This document shows, piece after piece, positions 43,211-53,076 of a stretch of 64,000 nucleotides of DNA. The notes beneath the pieces are model-generated. The model had not been told where the DNA came from and did no database searches. It worked only from the letters and a program-made list of their open reading frames with translations. The position numbers and the translations under genes are program-made. Within the stretch, counting starts at the first letter, position 1. Each line of letters begins with the position of its first letter. This DNA comes from Microbacterium limosum (GTDB lineage Bacteria > Actinomycetota > Actinomycetes > Actinomycetales > Microbacteriaceae), in assembly GCF_036324365.1 (NCBI RefSeq), contig NZ_CP137080.1:2480001-2544000 (forward strand), read 5' to 3'.

Positions 43211-44197
43211 CTACGGAAGCGTCAGCAGCTTCTGGAGCAGGCGGGCGCCGAAGCCCTCCGCGGTCTCCAGCACGACCACGTTGACTTCGTCCTCGCGGTC
43301 GACGGGGCCGCGGTACGACGTCCGCAGGTCGGCGACGGTCATCCCTCTCGCCGGTCCTGCAGAGCAGTCGACGGCGAGAGTCGTCCTCGCCGAACGGAGG
43401 ACCTGTTCCTCGCCGACGGCGAGCGCGACGGCCAGGGGGTCGTGGAGAGCGCACTCGGGAGCGCCGAACACGCCGGTGTAGAAGGAGAGATAGTGCTCGA
43501 GCGCCGACCCGATCAGTCGGGGAATCCGGCCCGGAGCGGCCCTCAGCTCCGCGGCGTCGGCGGCCGTGAGGCGCTGTCGCATCGTGGCGTCGAGCGGAAC
43601 CAGGACGACGCGGAGGTTCGACCCGAGGACCCGCTGCGCCGCCTCCGGATCGTGCCAGATGTTCGCCTCGCCGACGGGCGTCGCGTTTCCGGGATGCAGC
43701 ACGGCACCACCCATGATGACGACCTGGTCGATGAGCTCGGCGATCGAGGGGTCCAAGGAAAGCGCGATCGCGAGGTTGGTCAGGGGTCCGACCGCGATGA
43801 TCACGAGGCGTCCCGCATGCTCGTGCGCGAGCCGAACGATCGCGGCGGGCGCGGACTCGGCCGAGGCATCCACCGGCGAGCGCTCGAGCTCGACGCCGCC
43901 GAAACCGTTCGCCCCGTGAACCCTATGAGCTGAACCGGAGAAGGCTCCGTCGAGCGATGAGGCGGCGCCGACATGAACCGGGATGTCGGCATGGCCCGCT
44001 ATGGCGAGCAGGTCGAGCGTGTTCTGCGTGGCTTGGCCGACCGACACGTTCCCGAAGACCGTCGTGACGGCGACGAGTGCGTCCGCATTGTCTGCGAGCA
44101 GATAGCCGAGCGCGAGCGCGTCGTCGATTCCCGTGTCGCAGTCGAGGAGATAACGGCGATCCGCGGCCGACGCCCGCCCGTTCGGTGGTGTCGCCAT
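43211..44197 (-). CDS. Inosine/uridine-preferring nucleoside hydrolase
   Basis: A 328-residue nucleoside hydrolase. The N-terminal calcium-site motif LDCDTGIDDALALGYLL is diagnostic; HVGGA-like VHVGAASSLDG, VGPLTNLAIAL and VIMGGAVLHPGNATPVGEANIWHDPEAA follow in the family order. It hydrolyses the N-glycosidic bond of nucleosides to free base and ribose. The ATG at 44197 gives the usual N-terminus. It is divergent from the nucleoside deoxyribosyltransferase gene (169 bp apart), and the GAATCGATTC palindrome lies between them, suggesting shared LacI control with the 45011-53077 genes. Confidence 0.93.
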   Translation of the reverse strand: MATPPNGRASAADRRYLLDCDTGIDDALALGYLLADNADALVAVTTVFGNVSVGQATQNTLDLLAIAGHADIPVHVGAASSLDGAFSGSAHRVHGANGFGGVELERSPVDASAESAPAAIVRLAHEHAGRLVIIAVGPLTNLAIALSLDPSIAELIDQVVIMGGAVLHPGNATPVGEANIWHDPEAAQRVLGSNLRVVLVPLDATMRQRLTAADAAELRAAPGRIPRLIGSALEHYLSFYTGVFGAPECALHDPLAVALAVGEEQVLRSARTTLAVDCSAGPARGMTVADLRTSYRGPVDREDEVNVVVLETAEGFGARLLQKLLTLP

Positions 44198-44306
44198 GGC
44201 GTCCGCCTTCCACAATCTGTTGCCCGCCGCGACGCGAGGGCACCGCCTTGTTAACTGTTCGTTTCCGCGCCCGACGGAGGAGATGACCTGCGTGATACTG
44301 GGTGCG

Positions 44307-44316
44307 GAATCGATTC
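44307..44316. promoter_or_regulatory. GAATCGATTC palindrome (site 1 of 3), candidate LacI operator
   Basis: A perfect 10-bp palindrome with central CG, inside TGCGGAATCGATTCGTCA, in the divergent region of the nucleoside hydrolase and deoxyribosyltransferase genes, 51 bp before the latter's ATG. The same core occurs at 51408 and 52985. Confidence 0.6.
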
Positions 44317-44366
44317 GTCACCACCCTATCCAAGCCGCGGTGCGAACGGGAAACGAGGACACGAGG

Positions 44367-44948
44367 ATGCTGAAGGTGTATCTGGCCGGGCCGGAGGTCT
44401 TCCTGCCGGGCGGGCGCGAGCTCATCGAACGCAAGCGCGCACTGAGCGCTCGGTACGGCTTCACGCCATCGCCGCTGCACGCGGATCTGACGCCCACGGC
44501 ATCCGCCTCGCCGCTCGCACGGGGCATCGAGATCAGCCGGCTCAACGAAGAGCGGATGCGAGAGGCCGACGTGTGCATCGCGAACCTCACTCCGTTTCGG
44601 GGCGTCAGCGCGGATCCGGGCACGGTGTACGAGCTCGGCTACATGGCCGCGGAGGGCAAACCGGTCTTCGCCTACACGAACGATCCGGCCGACTACTCCG
44701 CCCGCGCGGCGACGTACTTCGCCGGCGGGCTGCATCGCGACGACGACGGCGTGCTGCGCGGGCCCGACGGGCAGATGATCGAGGATCACGGCATGGCGGA
44801 CAACCTCATGCTGGAGGGCGGCATCCTCACCCGCGACGGTGTCTTCGTCCGCGCCGCGGCCCTGCTCGAGTGGGATGACCTCAGCGCTTTCGAGCGGTGC
44901 CTGGCCGACGCGCGACGAGCGCTCACCGGTCGGCAACCGCTGGACTGA
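44367..44948 (+). CDS. Nucleoside 2-deoxyribosyltransferase
   Basis: A 193-residue protein of the NDT family, which exchanges bases on 2-deoxyribose or hydrolyses deoxynucleotides. The N-terminal KVYLAGPEVFLPGG motif, the ADVCIANLTPFRG block and the catalytic-Glu region DPGTVYELGYMAAEGKPVFAYTND are all present. The ATG at 44367 was chosen over a longer frame because it follows GAGG-containing sequence and gives the canonical N-terminus. It is convergent with the monooxygenase gene at 45011 and likely works with the divergent nucleoside hydrolase in nucleoside breakdown or scavenging. Confidence 0.9.
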   Translation: MLKVYLAGPEVFLPGGRELIERKRALSARYGFTPSPLHADLTPTASASPLARGIEISRLNEERMREADVCIANLTPFRGVSADPGTVYELGYMAAEGKPVFAYTNDPADYSARAATYFAGGLHRDDDGVLRGPDGQMIEDHGMADNLMLEGGILTRDGVFVRAAALLEWDDLSAFERCLADARRALTGRQPLD

Positions 44949-45010
44949 GAGGGGACGGCGGCGCCGACGCGGACCGCGCTCGGGGCGGCGCACGGTGACC
45001 GCCGCCGGCC

Positions 45011-46399
45011 TCACGCGGGCGCGGCCAGGCGCCGGTAGCTCGCTCCCGGGTGCGAGGGCTTCAGACGGTCGCCGCCGCTCAGGCCGGCCCGGAAGGTGCG
45101 GGCCGGCGAGGGGCCCTCCGGTCGATGACCGCGGGACTGCATGACGGGCAGGACGAACGTGACGAAGCGGCGCAGCTCCGCGATATCCAAGGACGGCTGC
45201 AGCATGAAGCCATCGATGTCGGTCGCGGCGACGATCTCCTCCATGGCGTCGACGACATCGCCGCCGTCACCTGTGATCGTCCAGTCTCCGAGCTTCGCCC
45301 CCTTCAGGTCGTCGAGGATCTCACGGACGGTCATCGCCCGCTCGCCGGCCCGGGGAAGGTACTTCCTCACATCGCTCTGATTCATCTCTCCGAGATCGTC
45401 GCCTCGCTGGGTGAGAGGGAGTGCGGGATCGAGCGCCATCAGGTCGATGCCCGCCAGCGCGCGGAACTGGCTGGCCGCGCCCTCATCCGTTTGAAGATCG
45501 ACGATGCTCTTGCGCCACGAGAGCGCCTCGTCCCGGTCCGGGCCGGCGATGATGCTGGCGCTGCAGAACATGGCGATGTCGCCGGGCTCCCTTCCATAGC
45601 GAGCCGCCCGTTCGCGGATGTCCGCGACGCTCTCGGCCGTCCTCTCCAGGCTCTCGGACTTGACGAAGACGCACTCGGCGTACCGCGCCGCGAAGTCCTT
45701 GCCCACCTCGGATGTTCCGGCTTGGAAGATCACCGGCGTGCGCTGCGGGGACGGCTCGACGGTGAGATAGCCGGACGTTCGGTAGAACTCTCCCGCTCGA
45801 TCGATGCGATGGATCTTCCCCGGGTCCGCGTACACTCCGCGGGTGCGGTCGGCGAGGACGCCGTCGTCGTCCCACGATCCCTCCCAGAGTTCGAGCGTCA
45901 TCTCGAGGTACTCGCGCGCTCGCGCATATCGATCGTCGTGGGCCCGCATCTGCTCATGCCCGAACAGCAGCGCGATCGCATCCTGAGAGGAGCCCGTCAC
46001 CACGTTCCAGCCGAGACGCCCCCTCGTGAGGTGATCCAGAGACGCCAGCCGGCGCGCGGTGTGCACGGGATGGTCCAGGCCGGTCGGCGATGTGAACACG
46101 AGTCCGAGCCGCTGCGTGACGTGCGCCAGGGCGGGGATCAGGGTCATGGACTCCAGCCCGGAGAAGCTCCCACCCTCGACCGCGGCGGGCAGCACGTCGC
46201 CGCGCGCGTCGATCGGATAGCCGTAGCCGTCGGCGAAGAACAGGAAGTCGAAGGCCGCATCGTCGAGCAGCTGCGCCATCTCGACCCAGAAGGCGAGGTC
46301 GGTGTATTCGTGGTGGCGGCTTTCGGGATGGGCGAGGGCGAACTTGTTGCTGTTCGCCGCCCGCGCCGACTCGAAGACGCCGAGTCCGATGCGCTTCAT
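45011..46399 (-). CDS. NtaA/SnaA/DszA-type flavin-dependent monooxygenase
   Basis: A 462-residue luciferase-like monooxygenase of the NtaA/SnaA/DszA group (FMNH2-dependent, needs a separate flavin reductase). Family blocks: LLDDAAFDFLFFADGYG, LASLDHLTRGRLGWNVVTGS and VIFQAGTSEVGKDFAARYAECVFV. The ATG at 46399 follows AAAGGA; the longer frame upstream is shadow. It is the last gene of a five-gene operon (monooxygenase, binding protein, ATPase, permease, monooxygenase). The group attacks C-N or C-S bonds, so it probably oxidises the imported compound. No flavin reductase gene is visible nearby. Confidence 0.9.
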   Translation of the reverse strand: MKRIGLGVFESARAANSNKFALAHPESRHHEYTDLAFWVEMAQLLDDAAFDFLFFADGYGYPIDARGDVLPAAVEGGSFSGLESMTLIPALAHVTQRLGLVFTSPTGLDHPVHTARRLASLDHLTRGRLGWNVVTGSSQDAIALLFGHEQMRAHDDRYARAREYLEMTLELWEGSWDDDGVLADRTRGVYADPGKIHRIDRAGEFYRTSGYLTVEPSPQRTPVIFQAGTSEVGKDFAARYAECVFVKSESLERTAESVADIRERAARYGREPGDIAMFCSASIIAGPDRDEALSWRKSIVDLQTDEGAASQFRALAGIDLMALDPALPLTQRGDDLGEMNQSDVRKYLPRAGERAMTVREILDDLKGAKLGDWTITGDGGDVVDAMEEIVAATDIDGFMLQPSLDIAELRRFVTFVLPVMQSRGHRPEGPSPARTFRAGLSGGDRLKPSHPGASYRRLAAPA

Positions 46400-46452
46400 G
46401 GGGATTCCTTTCTCAGCAGAGGCGCCGGCCCCTGAACACCGCGGCGGTCGCG

Positions 46453-48069
46453 TCATCCCCCGATGCCGAGGCGGCGGGTGATCCATCCGCTCACCACACC
46501 CAGCACCAGATAGATGGCGAGGACGACGACGACGAGTCCGATGCTGGCCGCCCACAGCTGGAGGTACTCGGCACGAGCGGACGAAAGCGTCAGAAGGTAT
46601 CCGATCCCGTTGCCCGTGGCCAGCCACTCCGCAAGTGTGGCGCCGGCTATCGCGGCCGGCACGGCGATCTGCGCGGAGGCGATGATCGAGGGCACCGCGT
46701 AGAGCAGGCGCACGCGGCGCGCCGCCTCGAAACCGGACCCGCCGCTGGCGCGGATCACGTCGATCGCCCCCTCGGGGGCCGCACGCAGGCCCATCATGAC
46801 GTTCACCAGGGTGGGGAAGAAGCTGACGAGCACCACGACGATCGTCACGGTGAGCAGCCCGCGGCCGAACACGATGACGACGATCGGAAGCATGGCCAGA
46901 AGAGGTATCGAGCGCAGCACGATGGCCATGGGCATGGCCACGCGGCTCAAGCTCGGGAGCGCGACCAGCAGCACGGCACCCGCGATGGCGAGGACCGTGC
47001 CGACGACGAATCCGACGGCCGCGTCCACGGCGGTCTGCCCGAGTGCGACCAGGAAGACGTCCCAGAATGCGGACGGGCCGAGTCCTCGCAGCGCATCCCC
47101 CGCGATCGCGTACCCCAGCAGCTCATGGGGCAGTTTGACGAAGTACTCGTCGAGGCCGAACACGAAGCGTAGCGAGTACCAGAAGCCGAGGATGACGACC
47201 AGGGCGATCACTGCTGAGCCGACGGCCGCCCAAGATGCGAGCCGGGTCGACTGCGCACCCGCAACCGAGGTGCCGACGTTCGAACCCCGGCCCGCCCAGG
47301 GGACGATGAGGCGCGCGAGGAGTGTAACAAGGCCGAACCCGAGTGCCGCGATGACTCCGGAGAAGACGCCGATCGCCCACACCCGGTTGACGAGCATCAT
47401 CTCCTGAGCCGCGACGAGCACGGCTCCGAGGCCTTCCGCCGAGCCGAAGAACTCGGCGATCAGTGCGCCCAGCACCGCCGCGGGCACGGCGATCTGCAAC
47501 GCGGCGATGATGCTCGGCAGCGCCGACCAGAGCCGCAGGAATCGCAGCCGTGCCCATTCCCGTCCCCCGCTAGCGGTGATGACGTCGAGACCGCGGTCAT
47601 CGACCGAGCGGAAGCCGAGCAGCACGCCGACGAGCAGCGGGAAGTAGACGAACAGCGCCGTGACGACGATGCGTGCCGTATCGGGCTGAAGCGCTGCAAT
47701 GAGGATCGGAGCGATCGCAACGGTGGGAATGACGTTGAGCACGATGGCGACGATCATGACCACCGGCTGGCTCAACGGCACCAGGAAGCAGATCGCGGCG
47801 AGCGGGATGACGACGATCACCGCCCACAGCAGTCCGAGTGCGGCGTTCTGCAGGGTGAAGGCCGCGTTCCGCAGGATCAGGTCCGCGTCCGCGGACATCT
47901 GCGTCACGAGCTCCCACGGGAACGGGATCACGTGCCGCCCGGAGAGCGCCCATGCCACGGCGGTCCATGCCGCCAGCACGCCCAGGACGACCGCCGCGGG
48001 CATGAGGGTTCGCGCGGCGAAGCGAGGAGGCGCGACCCGCGGCGGCGCGATGGCATGCGCGGCCATCAT
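46453..48069 (-). CDS. Fused double ABC permease of taurine/nitrate type
   Basis: A 538-residue protein containing two complete SsuC/TauC-like permease halves joined head to tail. Half 1 has the EAA-like loop [18 protein letters not shown]...[18 protein letters not shown]; half 2 repeats it as [19 protein letters not shown]...[18 protein letters not shown]. About 12 helices in total. Most members of this group are single-domain proteins of about 260 residues that dimerise, so the fusion is unusual; the halves are clearly diverged, not a recent duplication. ATG at 48069, overlapping the ATPase stop. Confidence 0.88.
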   Translation of the reverse strand: MMAAHAIAPPRVAPPRFAARTLMPAAVVLGVLAAWTAVAWALSGRHVIPFPWELVTQMSADADLILRNAAFTLQNAALGLLWAVIVVIPLAAICFLVPLSQPVVMIVAIVLNVIPTVAIAPILIAALQPDTARIVVTALFVYFPLLVGVLLGFRSVDDRGLDVITASGGREWARLRFLRLWSALPSIIAALQIAVPAAVLGALIAEFFGSAEGLGAVLVAAQEMMLVNRVWAIGVFSGVIAALGFGLVTLLARLIVPWAGRGSNVGTSVAGAQSTRLASWAAVGSAVIALVVILGFWYSLRFVFGLDEYFVKLPHELLGYAIAGDALRGLGPSAFWDVFLVALGQTAVDAAVGFVVGTVLAIAGAVLLVALPSLSRVAMPMAIVLRSIPLLAMLPIVVIVFGRGLLTVTIVVVLVSFFPTLVNVMMGLRAAPEGAIDVIRASGGSGFEAARRVRLLYAVPSIIASAQIAVPAAIAGATLAEWLATGNGIGYLLTLSSARAEYLQLWAASIGLVVVVLAIYLVLGVVSGWITRRLGIGG

Positions 48070-48878
48070 GCCGCCTTCGCGGCGAAGAGCAGCTGGGCGA
48101 GCCTGTCCGCGTAGTCGTGGAACTCGGGACTCGAGCGCACCTCGGCGGTCCTCGGTCGCTCCAGGGCTACGTCCACGCGTGCCACGATGCGTCCGGGACG
48201 AGCCGCCATGACGAAGATGTGATCGCTCAGGAAGACCGCCTCCCCCAGGGAATGCGTCACGAGCAGCGTCGTCGTCGGACGCTCCGACCAGATGCGCTGG
48301 AGCTCGGCGTTCATCGTGTGCCGGGTCATGTCATCGAGCGCGCCGAAGGGCTCGTCCAGCAGCAGCACGCTCGGTTCGAGCACGAGCGCCCGGGCGATCG
48401 CCACGCGCTGGCGCATCCCGCCCGACAGCTGCGCCGGGCGCGCCTTCTCGAATCCCTTCAGACCCGTGAGCGCGATGAGGTCGGCGATGGCCTTCTTGTC
48501 GATGCGGCGACCGGCCACCTGGAGGGGAAGCGCGATGTTCGCCTCGACGGAGCGCCAGGGAAGCAGCGCGGCATCCTGGAAGGCGACGCCGATCTGATGC
48601 TGCTGCTGGACGACGGCGGCCGCCTGCGAGAGCACGGACACCGACCCGCTCGTGGGGTCGTCGAGGCCGGCGAACATGCGCAGCAGTGTCGACTTCCCGC
48701 ATCCAGACGGTCCGATGAGGGCGGTGAACGAACCCTCACGGGTGTCGAAAGAGACCCCCTCGAGTGCGGTGACCGGTCCGCGCGAGGTCTTGAAGACCTT
48801 CACCACCTCGCGGGCCCCGAGGCCGGCTCGCGCCGACCCGGCCTCGGGGGAGATGACCGGCGTGGATGCGTCGACCAC
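48066..48878 (-). CDS. Taurine/nitrate-type ABC transporter ATPase
   Basis: A 270-residue SsuB/TauB-like ATPase: Walker [11 protein letters not shown]-loop [13 protein letters not shown], signature [15 protein letters not shown], Walker [14 protein letters not shown] and H-loop [12 protein letters not shown]. The GTG at 48878 overlaps the stop codon of the binding-protein gene by one base. It energises the fused permease for uptake of a sulfonate-, nitrate-, pyrimidine- or similar small-molecule substrate. Confidence 0.9.
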   Translation of the reverse strand: MVDASTPVISPEAGSARAGLGAREVVKVFKTSRGPVTALEGVSFDTREGSFTALIGPSGCGKSTLLRMFAGLDDPTSGSVSVLSQAAAVVQQQHQIGVAFQDAALLPWRSVEANIALPLQVAGRRIDKKAIADLIALTGLKGFEKARPAQLSGGMRQRVAIARALVLEPSVLLLDEPFGALDDMTRHTMNAELQRIWSERPTTTLLVTHSLGEAVFLSDHIFVMAARPGRIVARVDVALERPRTAEVRSSPEFHDYADRLAQLLFAAKAA

Positions 48879-49933
48879 TACAGCACTCCCTCCGCGACGC
48901 TGAGGTCGAAGAGATCGTGGGCGTCGAGATCGACTCCGAGGATGTTGTCGAACAGCGCCTGCGTCTCCTCGAGCCCCGATTCGGTCACCTCGAGGAGCGC
49001 GCCGCCGGAGCGCTCCTGGCCACGTCGGATCAGGTCGGCCCACACGGCGGCCCCTTCGACCTGGCTCGCGAGCTCGAGGCCGAGCTGCTCGCCGTACACG
49101 TCGTAGGTGATCTCGCCGACGGCTGCGGGGTCCTCGAGCAGATCCTCGACGCCCAGCTTGGTGCCCTCGATGATCGCCCTGATCTGCGCCAGCTGCTCCG
49201 GGTCCTCCAGCGAGTCGCGCCGGACGGTCAGGATGGAGCTCCACCGGTTGTAGCCGTGCTCGGCAACGGGGATGACGGTGGTGTCGATGCCCTGGGCGGC
49301 GAGCACCACGGGGACGTTGCCCACGGGGCTCACGATCGCGTCGACCTCCCCCGAGACCAGCGGAGTCGGCGAGCCGTCCACCGGCACCGTCGAGACGGTC
49401 GACATGTCGAGACCCAGCCATTCGAGGAAGGGAAGCGTGGTGCGGTCATTGGCCGACAGGCCGATCGTCGCCCCCTCCAGCTGCATCGGGTCCTCGATGC
49501 CGTCCTCGGCGAGCGAGACGATCGCGTTCGAGGAGTACTGATAGACGGCCGCGACGCCGACGAGGGGGGCGCCACCGAGGACGGCGTTGGCCAGCGACTC
49601 GCTGGTCATCAGCCCCACCAGCGCACCGCCGCTGACGATCTGAGCGTCGACGGCGACTTCGGGACCGCCCGGGAGGATCTCGACATCCAGACCGAGGTCC
49701 TCGTAGTACCCCTCCTCGACGGCGGCGATGATCGCCCCGTTCTCGACGTTGGGGAGCCACCCGAACTGGATGGCGGCCGAACCCAGGTCCTCGGCGGCGG
49801 CATCGTCCGAGCCGGAGGCCTCAGGGTCGGAACCGGCCGAGCAGGCGGCGAGCGTGAGCCCCATGCTCGCCACCGCGGCGAGCGCGACGAGTCGGCGGGA
49901 CATGCGAGTGCGGGGAGATCGACTGCTGATCAC
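48878..49933 (-). CDS. NMT1/TauA-type substrate-binding lipoprotein
   Basis: A 351-residue lipoprotein: basic start, hydrophobic helix and lipobox LTLAAC (Cys31). The mature domain starts [32 protein letters not shown], the classic NMT1/SsuA-like opening, and continues [24 protein letters not shown]. This family binds sulfonates, nitrate, taurine, riboflavin or pyrimidine precursors. The GTG at 49933 was chosen for GAAGGA 6 bp upstream; longer starts lie in a shadow frame. It lies 50 bp after a monooxygenase gene in the same operon. Confidence 0.9.
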   Translation of the reverse strand: MISSRSPRTRMSRRLVALAAVASMGLTLAACSAGSDPEASGSDDAAAEDLGSAAIQFGWLPNVENGAIIAAVEEGYYEDLGLDVEILPGGPEVAVDAQIVSGGALVGLMTSESLANAVLGGAPLVGVAAVYQYSSNAIVSLAEDGIEDPMQLEGATIGLSANDRTTLPFLEWLGLDMSTVSTVPVDGSPTPLVSGEVDAIVSPVGNVPVVLAAQGIDTTVIPVAEHGYNRWSSILTVRRDSLEDPEQLAQIRAIIEGTKLGVEDLLEDPAAVGEITYDVYGEQLGLELASQVEGAAVWADLIRRGQERSGGALLEVTESGLEETQALFDNILGVDLDAHDLFDLSVAEGVL

Positions 49934-49983
49934 GGGTTTTCCTTCTGTCGGGGTGCAGGGATGGAGCAGGGCAGGGGTGGAGG

Positions 49984-51369
49984 TCAGGCGGGAAGGCGGG
50001 AGCGCAGCACGGGTCGCGAGAGTGCGCTGAGTGCGGGCGTCTCGGCGGACATGAGCCGCTCGCGGAGCGTGCCGCTCCGTGGCTGCTCGGCGACGACGCC
50101 GCGCTCGCGCAGCAGGGGGAGCACGGAGTCGATGAAGGCGTCGTAGGAGGCGGTGCCGCCGAAGGTGCATTCGATCAGGTAGCCGTCGAGGTCCGCCTCG
50201 CGGGCGATCCTCTCCAGCTGCGCGGCACACTGCGCGGCAGTACCCGTCACCTTGAAGCCGCCCGTGGTCTCGACGATGCTCTCCAGGATCTGCGCCACCG
50301 TGGGACTCGAGGAGTCTCCCCGCTGGTACTTCATCGCACCCGACTGCCCCACTTCGCTGCGCACACCGTCGAGGGTCTCGTCCGGGTCGAACTTCATCAG
50401 ATCCACGCCGCTCCAGCCCATGTAGAGCGCGGCCATCGCGGCGGTGCTCGGCGCGGAGGAGAGGCTCCGGCGCAACTCGTGGGCCTCTTCCTCGGTCTCT
50501 CCGACGATCACGGAGACGCTGTTGACCACCTTCACCGAGTCGCGAGCGCGCCCGGCGGCCTCGACGGCGTCGCGGATGCGGCTCACCACCGTCTTCGCGG
50601 ACGCGATGTCGCGCTTCTGCACGAAGACGGCCTCGGCGAAGTCGCCCGCGAATCGCATCCCCCTCGGAGAGGTACCGGCCTGGAAGAGGGTAGGGGTGCG
50701 CTGCGGAGACGGATCGGCGGAGTAGTACCCGTCGAAGTCGAAGTACTCACCGGCGTGCGTGATCCGATGCACCTTCGCGGGATCGATTGCCGTACGCGTC
50801 GACTTGTCGAAGAGCATGGCCCCGTCATCCCACGCGGTCTCCCAGAGAGTCAGACAGAGGTCGACGAACTCCTCGGCACGGTCGTAGCGAAGATCGTGGG
50901 GCATCACCCCGCGTTCGCCGAGCAAGCGGGTGAGGGACTCCTGCATGTCGCTGGTGACGATGTTCCAGCCGACGCGTCCCGCTGTCAGGTGATCCAGGGT
51001 GGTGAATCGACGGGCGTGGATGTAGGGCCGCTCGACGGTCGTCGACGCGGTCAGGACGAAGCCCAGGCGATCGACGGTCGCGGCCAGGCCGCTCACGAGC
51101 GACATCTGGTCGAGGACGGGGAACTGCACCGATTCCCGGATGACGACCTCGGGCACCTCTCCGTCGGCGTTCATGGGATAACCCGAGGCGTCTGCGAAGA
51201 AGAGGTAGTCGAACCCGCCCTCATCGAGCCGGCGGGCGAGCCTCTGCCAGAAGGCGAGCGACGCATACTCTCCCGTGCTGCTCAGCGGGTGGGTCCATGC
51301 ATTGGAGAGGAAGACCGGAGACATGACCTCGAATGCGCCGAGTGAGAGCGTCTTCTTGTGCGTCGCCAC
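49984..51369 (-). CDS. NtaA/SnaA/DszA-type flavin-dependent monooxygenase
   Basis: A 461-residue paralogue of the enzyme encoded at 45011-46399. Shared blocks: LDEGGFDYLFFADASGYPMNADG, FTTLDHLTAGRVGWNIVTSD, PSPQRTPTLFQAGTSPRGMRFA. It is the first gene of the five-gene operon. The second GAATCGATTC palindrome is centred 44 bp upstream of its ATG. Having two such oxygenases around one importer suggests two sequential oxidations of an N- or S-containing substrate, or a spread of substrate ranges. Confidence 0.9.
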   Translation of the reverse strand: MATHKKTLSLGAFEVMSPVFLSNAWTHPLSSTGEYASLAFWQRLARRLDEGGFDYLFFADASGYPMNADGEVPEVVIRESVQFPVLDQMSLVSGLAATVDRLGFVLTASTTVERPYIHARRFTTLDHLTAGRVGWNIVTSDMQESLTRLLGERGVMPHDLRYDRAEEFVDLCLTLWETAWDDGAMLFDKSTRTAIDPAKVHRITHAGEYFDFDGYYSADPSPQRTPTLFQAGTSPRGMRFAGDFAEAVFVQKRDIASAKTVVSRIRDAVEAAGRARDSVKVVNSVSVIVGETEEEAHELRRSLSSAPSTAAMAALYMGWSGVDLMKFDPDETLDGVRSEVGQSGAMKYQRGDSSSPTVAQILESIVETTGGFKVTGTAAQCAAQLERIAREADLDGYLIECTFGGTASYDAFIDSVLPLLRERGVVAEQPRSGTLRERLMSAETPALSALSRPVLRSRLPA

Positions 51370-51407
51370 GGGCGGTCTCCTTCAAGGTCGGGCGTCGAAT
51401 GGGTGCG

Positions 51408-51417
51408 GAATCGATTC
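51408..51417. promoter_or_regulatory. GAATCGATTC palindrome (site 2 of 3), candidate LacI operator
   Basis: Core of GTGCGGAATCGATTCTGCAC, a 20-bp stretch palindromic at 18 positions, upstream of the monooxygenase/ABC operon. Confidence 0.65.
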
Positions 51418-51519
51418 TGCACGCACTGGAGCGCAGACATCCCGGAGAAGCCGAAACTGTAAACGACGCGTAAAGAATCGTCATCTCGTCGCAACAAACG
51501 GCTCCGGCGGGCGCGAAAT

Positions 51520-51549
51520 AGCCGGGCCGCACGGGGCAGCGGCCCGGCT
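51520..51549 (-). terminator. Terminator hairpin after the deaminase-like amidohydrolase
   Basis: AGCCGGGCCGC (51520-51530) pairs perfectly with GCGGCCCGGCT (51539-51549) around an 8-nt loop, 19 bp past the amidohydrolase stop codon. It separates this gene from the monooxygenase operon, which therefore needs its own promoter. Confidence 0.75.
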
Positions 51550-51567
51550 TCGCGGACGCACGGGGCG

Positions 51568-52938
51568 TCAGGCGATGAGTGCGACCAGCTCTTTCTGCCG
51601 AGCAGCGGCGCGTGCGCGGATCTCCGCCACGTCGACCGTGACGACCTCGCCGTCCTTCACGACCATCTCGCCGTCGACGAGCACGTGGCGGACGTCCCGT
51701 CCCGTCGCGCATTCGTAGGCGAAGATCTCCGGTGACGCGTATGCGGCCGCATCCGGTCCATCCGTGCGCAGCACGACGATGTCTGCCCTCTTGCCGATCG
51801 CAAGCGAGCCCGCGCTGTCCCCCAGCGCCATGGCGCGGGCGCCGCCGACGGTCGCCATGCCGAGGATCTCCTCGCCCCGGACACCGTTGCGGTTGTGCAC
51901 GGGGGTCGCTTCGGCATGCTGCTGCCCCACCCGGGCGAGCATTCCCACCTGGAAGAGATCGAGCGTGCCCAGCGTCGCGACGCCATCGGTCCCGAGCCCG
52001 ATCGCCACGCCCCTCCGCCACATCCGCAGCGCCGGGGGCGTGCCGATCGAATAGTTGCCCTTCGCGCAGTGGGCGGCGGAGACGCCATGACGCACGTACG
52101 CATCGACATCATCGTCGTCGACCAGAATCGAGTGCGCGCCGTGGAGGGTCTCATCGAACACCCCCTCATCGATGAGGTGGTCGATGGGGCGCTTCCCGAA
52201 CCTCTCGAGCGCGAAGTCGATCTCGTACGTGCCCTCGACGAGGTGGGTGTGCACCTTGACCCCCCGCGCCTTCGCCTCTCGGTGAATCTCCCTGACCAGT
52301 TCGGGCGTGCTCGTGATGATCTGCCGCAGCGACATGCAACCCGTGACCCGCGACGAGCCGTCGGGCGCGGTGGGAAGCGCCTCCACGAGCTCGATGTTCC
52401 GCGCGATCGCCTCGTCCGTCGTCATCCGCATCGTCGACGGGATGCGTTCGCCGCCGTCCATCGTGTTCTGGGAAACCGCCCCGCGGATGCCGGTCGCCCA
52501 CGCCGCACTCGCCATCGACTCGGGATGAGGGCCCCCGGCCTCGAAGAAGGTGGTCGTTCCCGTCTGCAGCATGGCGGTGTAGGCCAACAGACCCGAGAGC
52601 TCGACGTCTTCGGGCGAGAGGTTCGCCTCGAACGGAACGAGATACTCGCGCCACGTCGGCACCCGCAGCGCGCCACGCGTGGCCAGCTGGGGGATCACCC
52701 CGCGCATGAGCGTCTGCGCCGTGTGAAGGTGCGCATCCACGAGCCCTGGCATCAGGATGTCTCCGCTGGCGTAGGTGCGCTTGTCCGAATGCCACCGACT
52801 GGTGACGTCGCTCGTCGCGCCCACGTCCACGATCACCCCGTCCTTGATCGCGATCGCGCCGTCGGCGATCACACGGGCCTCGCCGTCGAAGGTGAGGACG
52901 TGCGCGTTCTGAATGAGGCGGTCGGCTCGCTGGGCCAT
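51568..52938 (-). CDS. ATZ/TRZ-type amidohydrolase (nucleobase/SAH deaminase-like)
   Basis: A 456-residue mononuclear-metal hydrolase of the amidohydrolase superfamily, subgroup of guanine/8-oxoguanine, S-adenosylhomocysteine and s-triazine deaminases. Metal ligands are visible: GLVDAHLHTAQTLMRG (HxH), HTHLVEGTYE (His), LHGAHSILVDDDDV (His) and IGLGTDGVATLG (Asp). The C-terminal beta extension is typical. It probably deaminates or dechlorinates a heteroaromatic ring such as a purine or pyrimidine. The third palindrome lies 47 bp upstream, between this gene and the divergent LacI gene. Confidence 0.9.
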   Translation of the reverse strand: MAQRADRLIQNAHVLTFDGEARVIADGAIAIKDGVIVDVGATSDVTSRWHSDKRTYASGDILMPGLVDAHLHTAQTLMRGVIPQLATRGALRVPTWREYLVPFEANLSPEDVELSGLLAYTAMLQTGTTTFFEAGGPHPESMASAAWATGIRGAVSQNTMDGGERIPSTMRMTTDEAIARNIELVEALPTAPDGSSRVTGCMSLRQIITSTPELVREIHREAKARGVKVHTHLVEGTYEIDFALERFGKRPIDHLIDEGVFDETLHGAHSILVDDDDVDAYVRHGVSAAHCAKGNYSIGTPPALRMWRRGVAIGLGTDGVATLGTLDLFQVGMLARVGQQHAEATPVHNRNGVRGEEILGMATVGGARAMALGDSAGSLAIGKRADIVVLRTDGPDAAAYASPEIFAYECATGRDVRHVLVDGEMVVKDGEVVTVDVAEIRARAAARQKELVALIA

Positions 52939-52984
52939 TGCTTCTCCGGATTCGAGTGGGACGGTTGGTGACAGGGCGGATGCC

Positions 52985-52994
52985 GAATCGATTC
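52985..52994. promoter_or_regulatory. GAATCGATTC palindrome (site 3 of 3), candidate LacI operator
   Basis: Inside TGCCGAATCGATTCGTCG, between the amidohydrolase (start 52938, minus) and LacI (start 53077, plus) genes, the classic place for an autoregulated LacI operator. Confidence 0.7.
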
Positions 52995-53076
52995 GTCGTA
53001 GAATTCAAGCACGTATGCGAGCCACACGAGCGGCCTATGCTGGGGAGACATCCAGGCCTCGCGGAAAGCACGGAGG

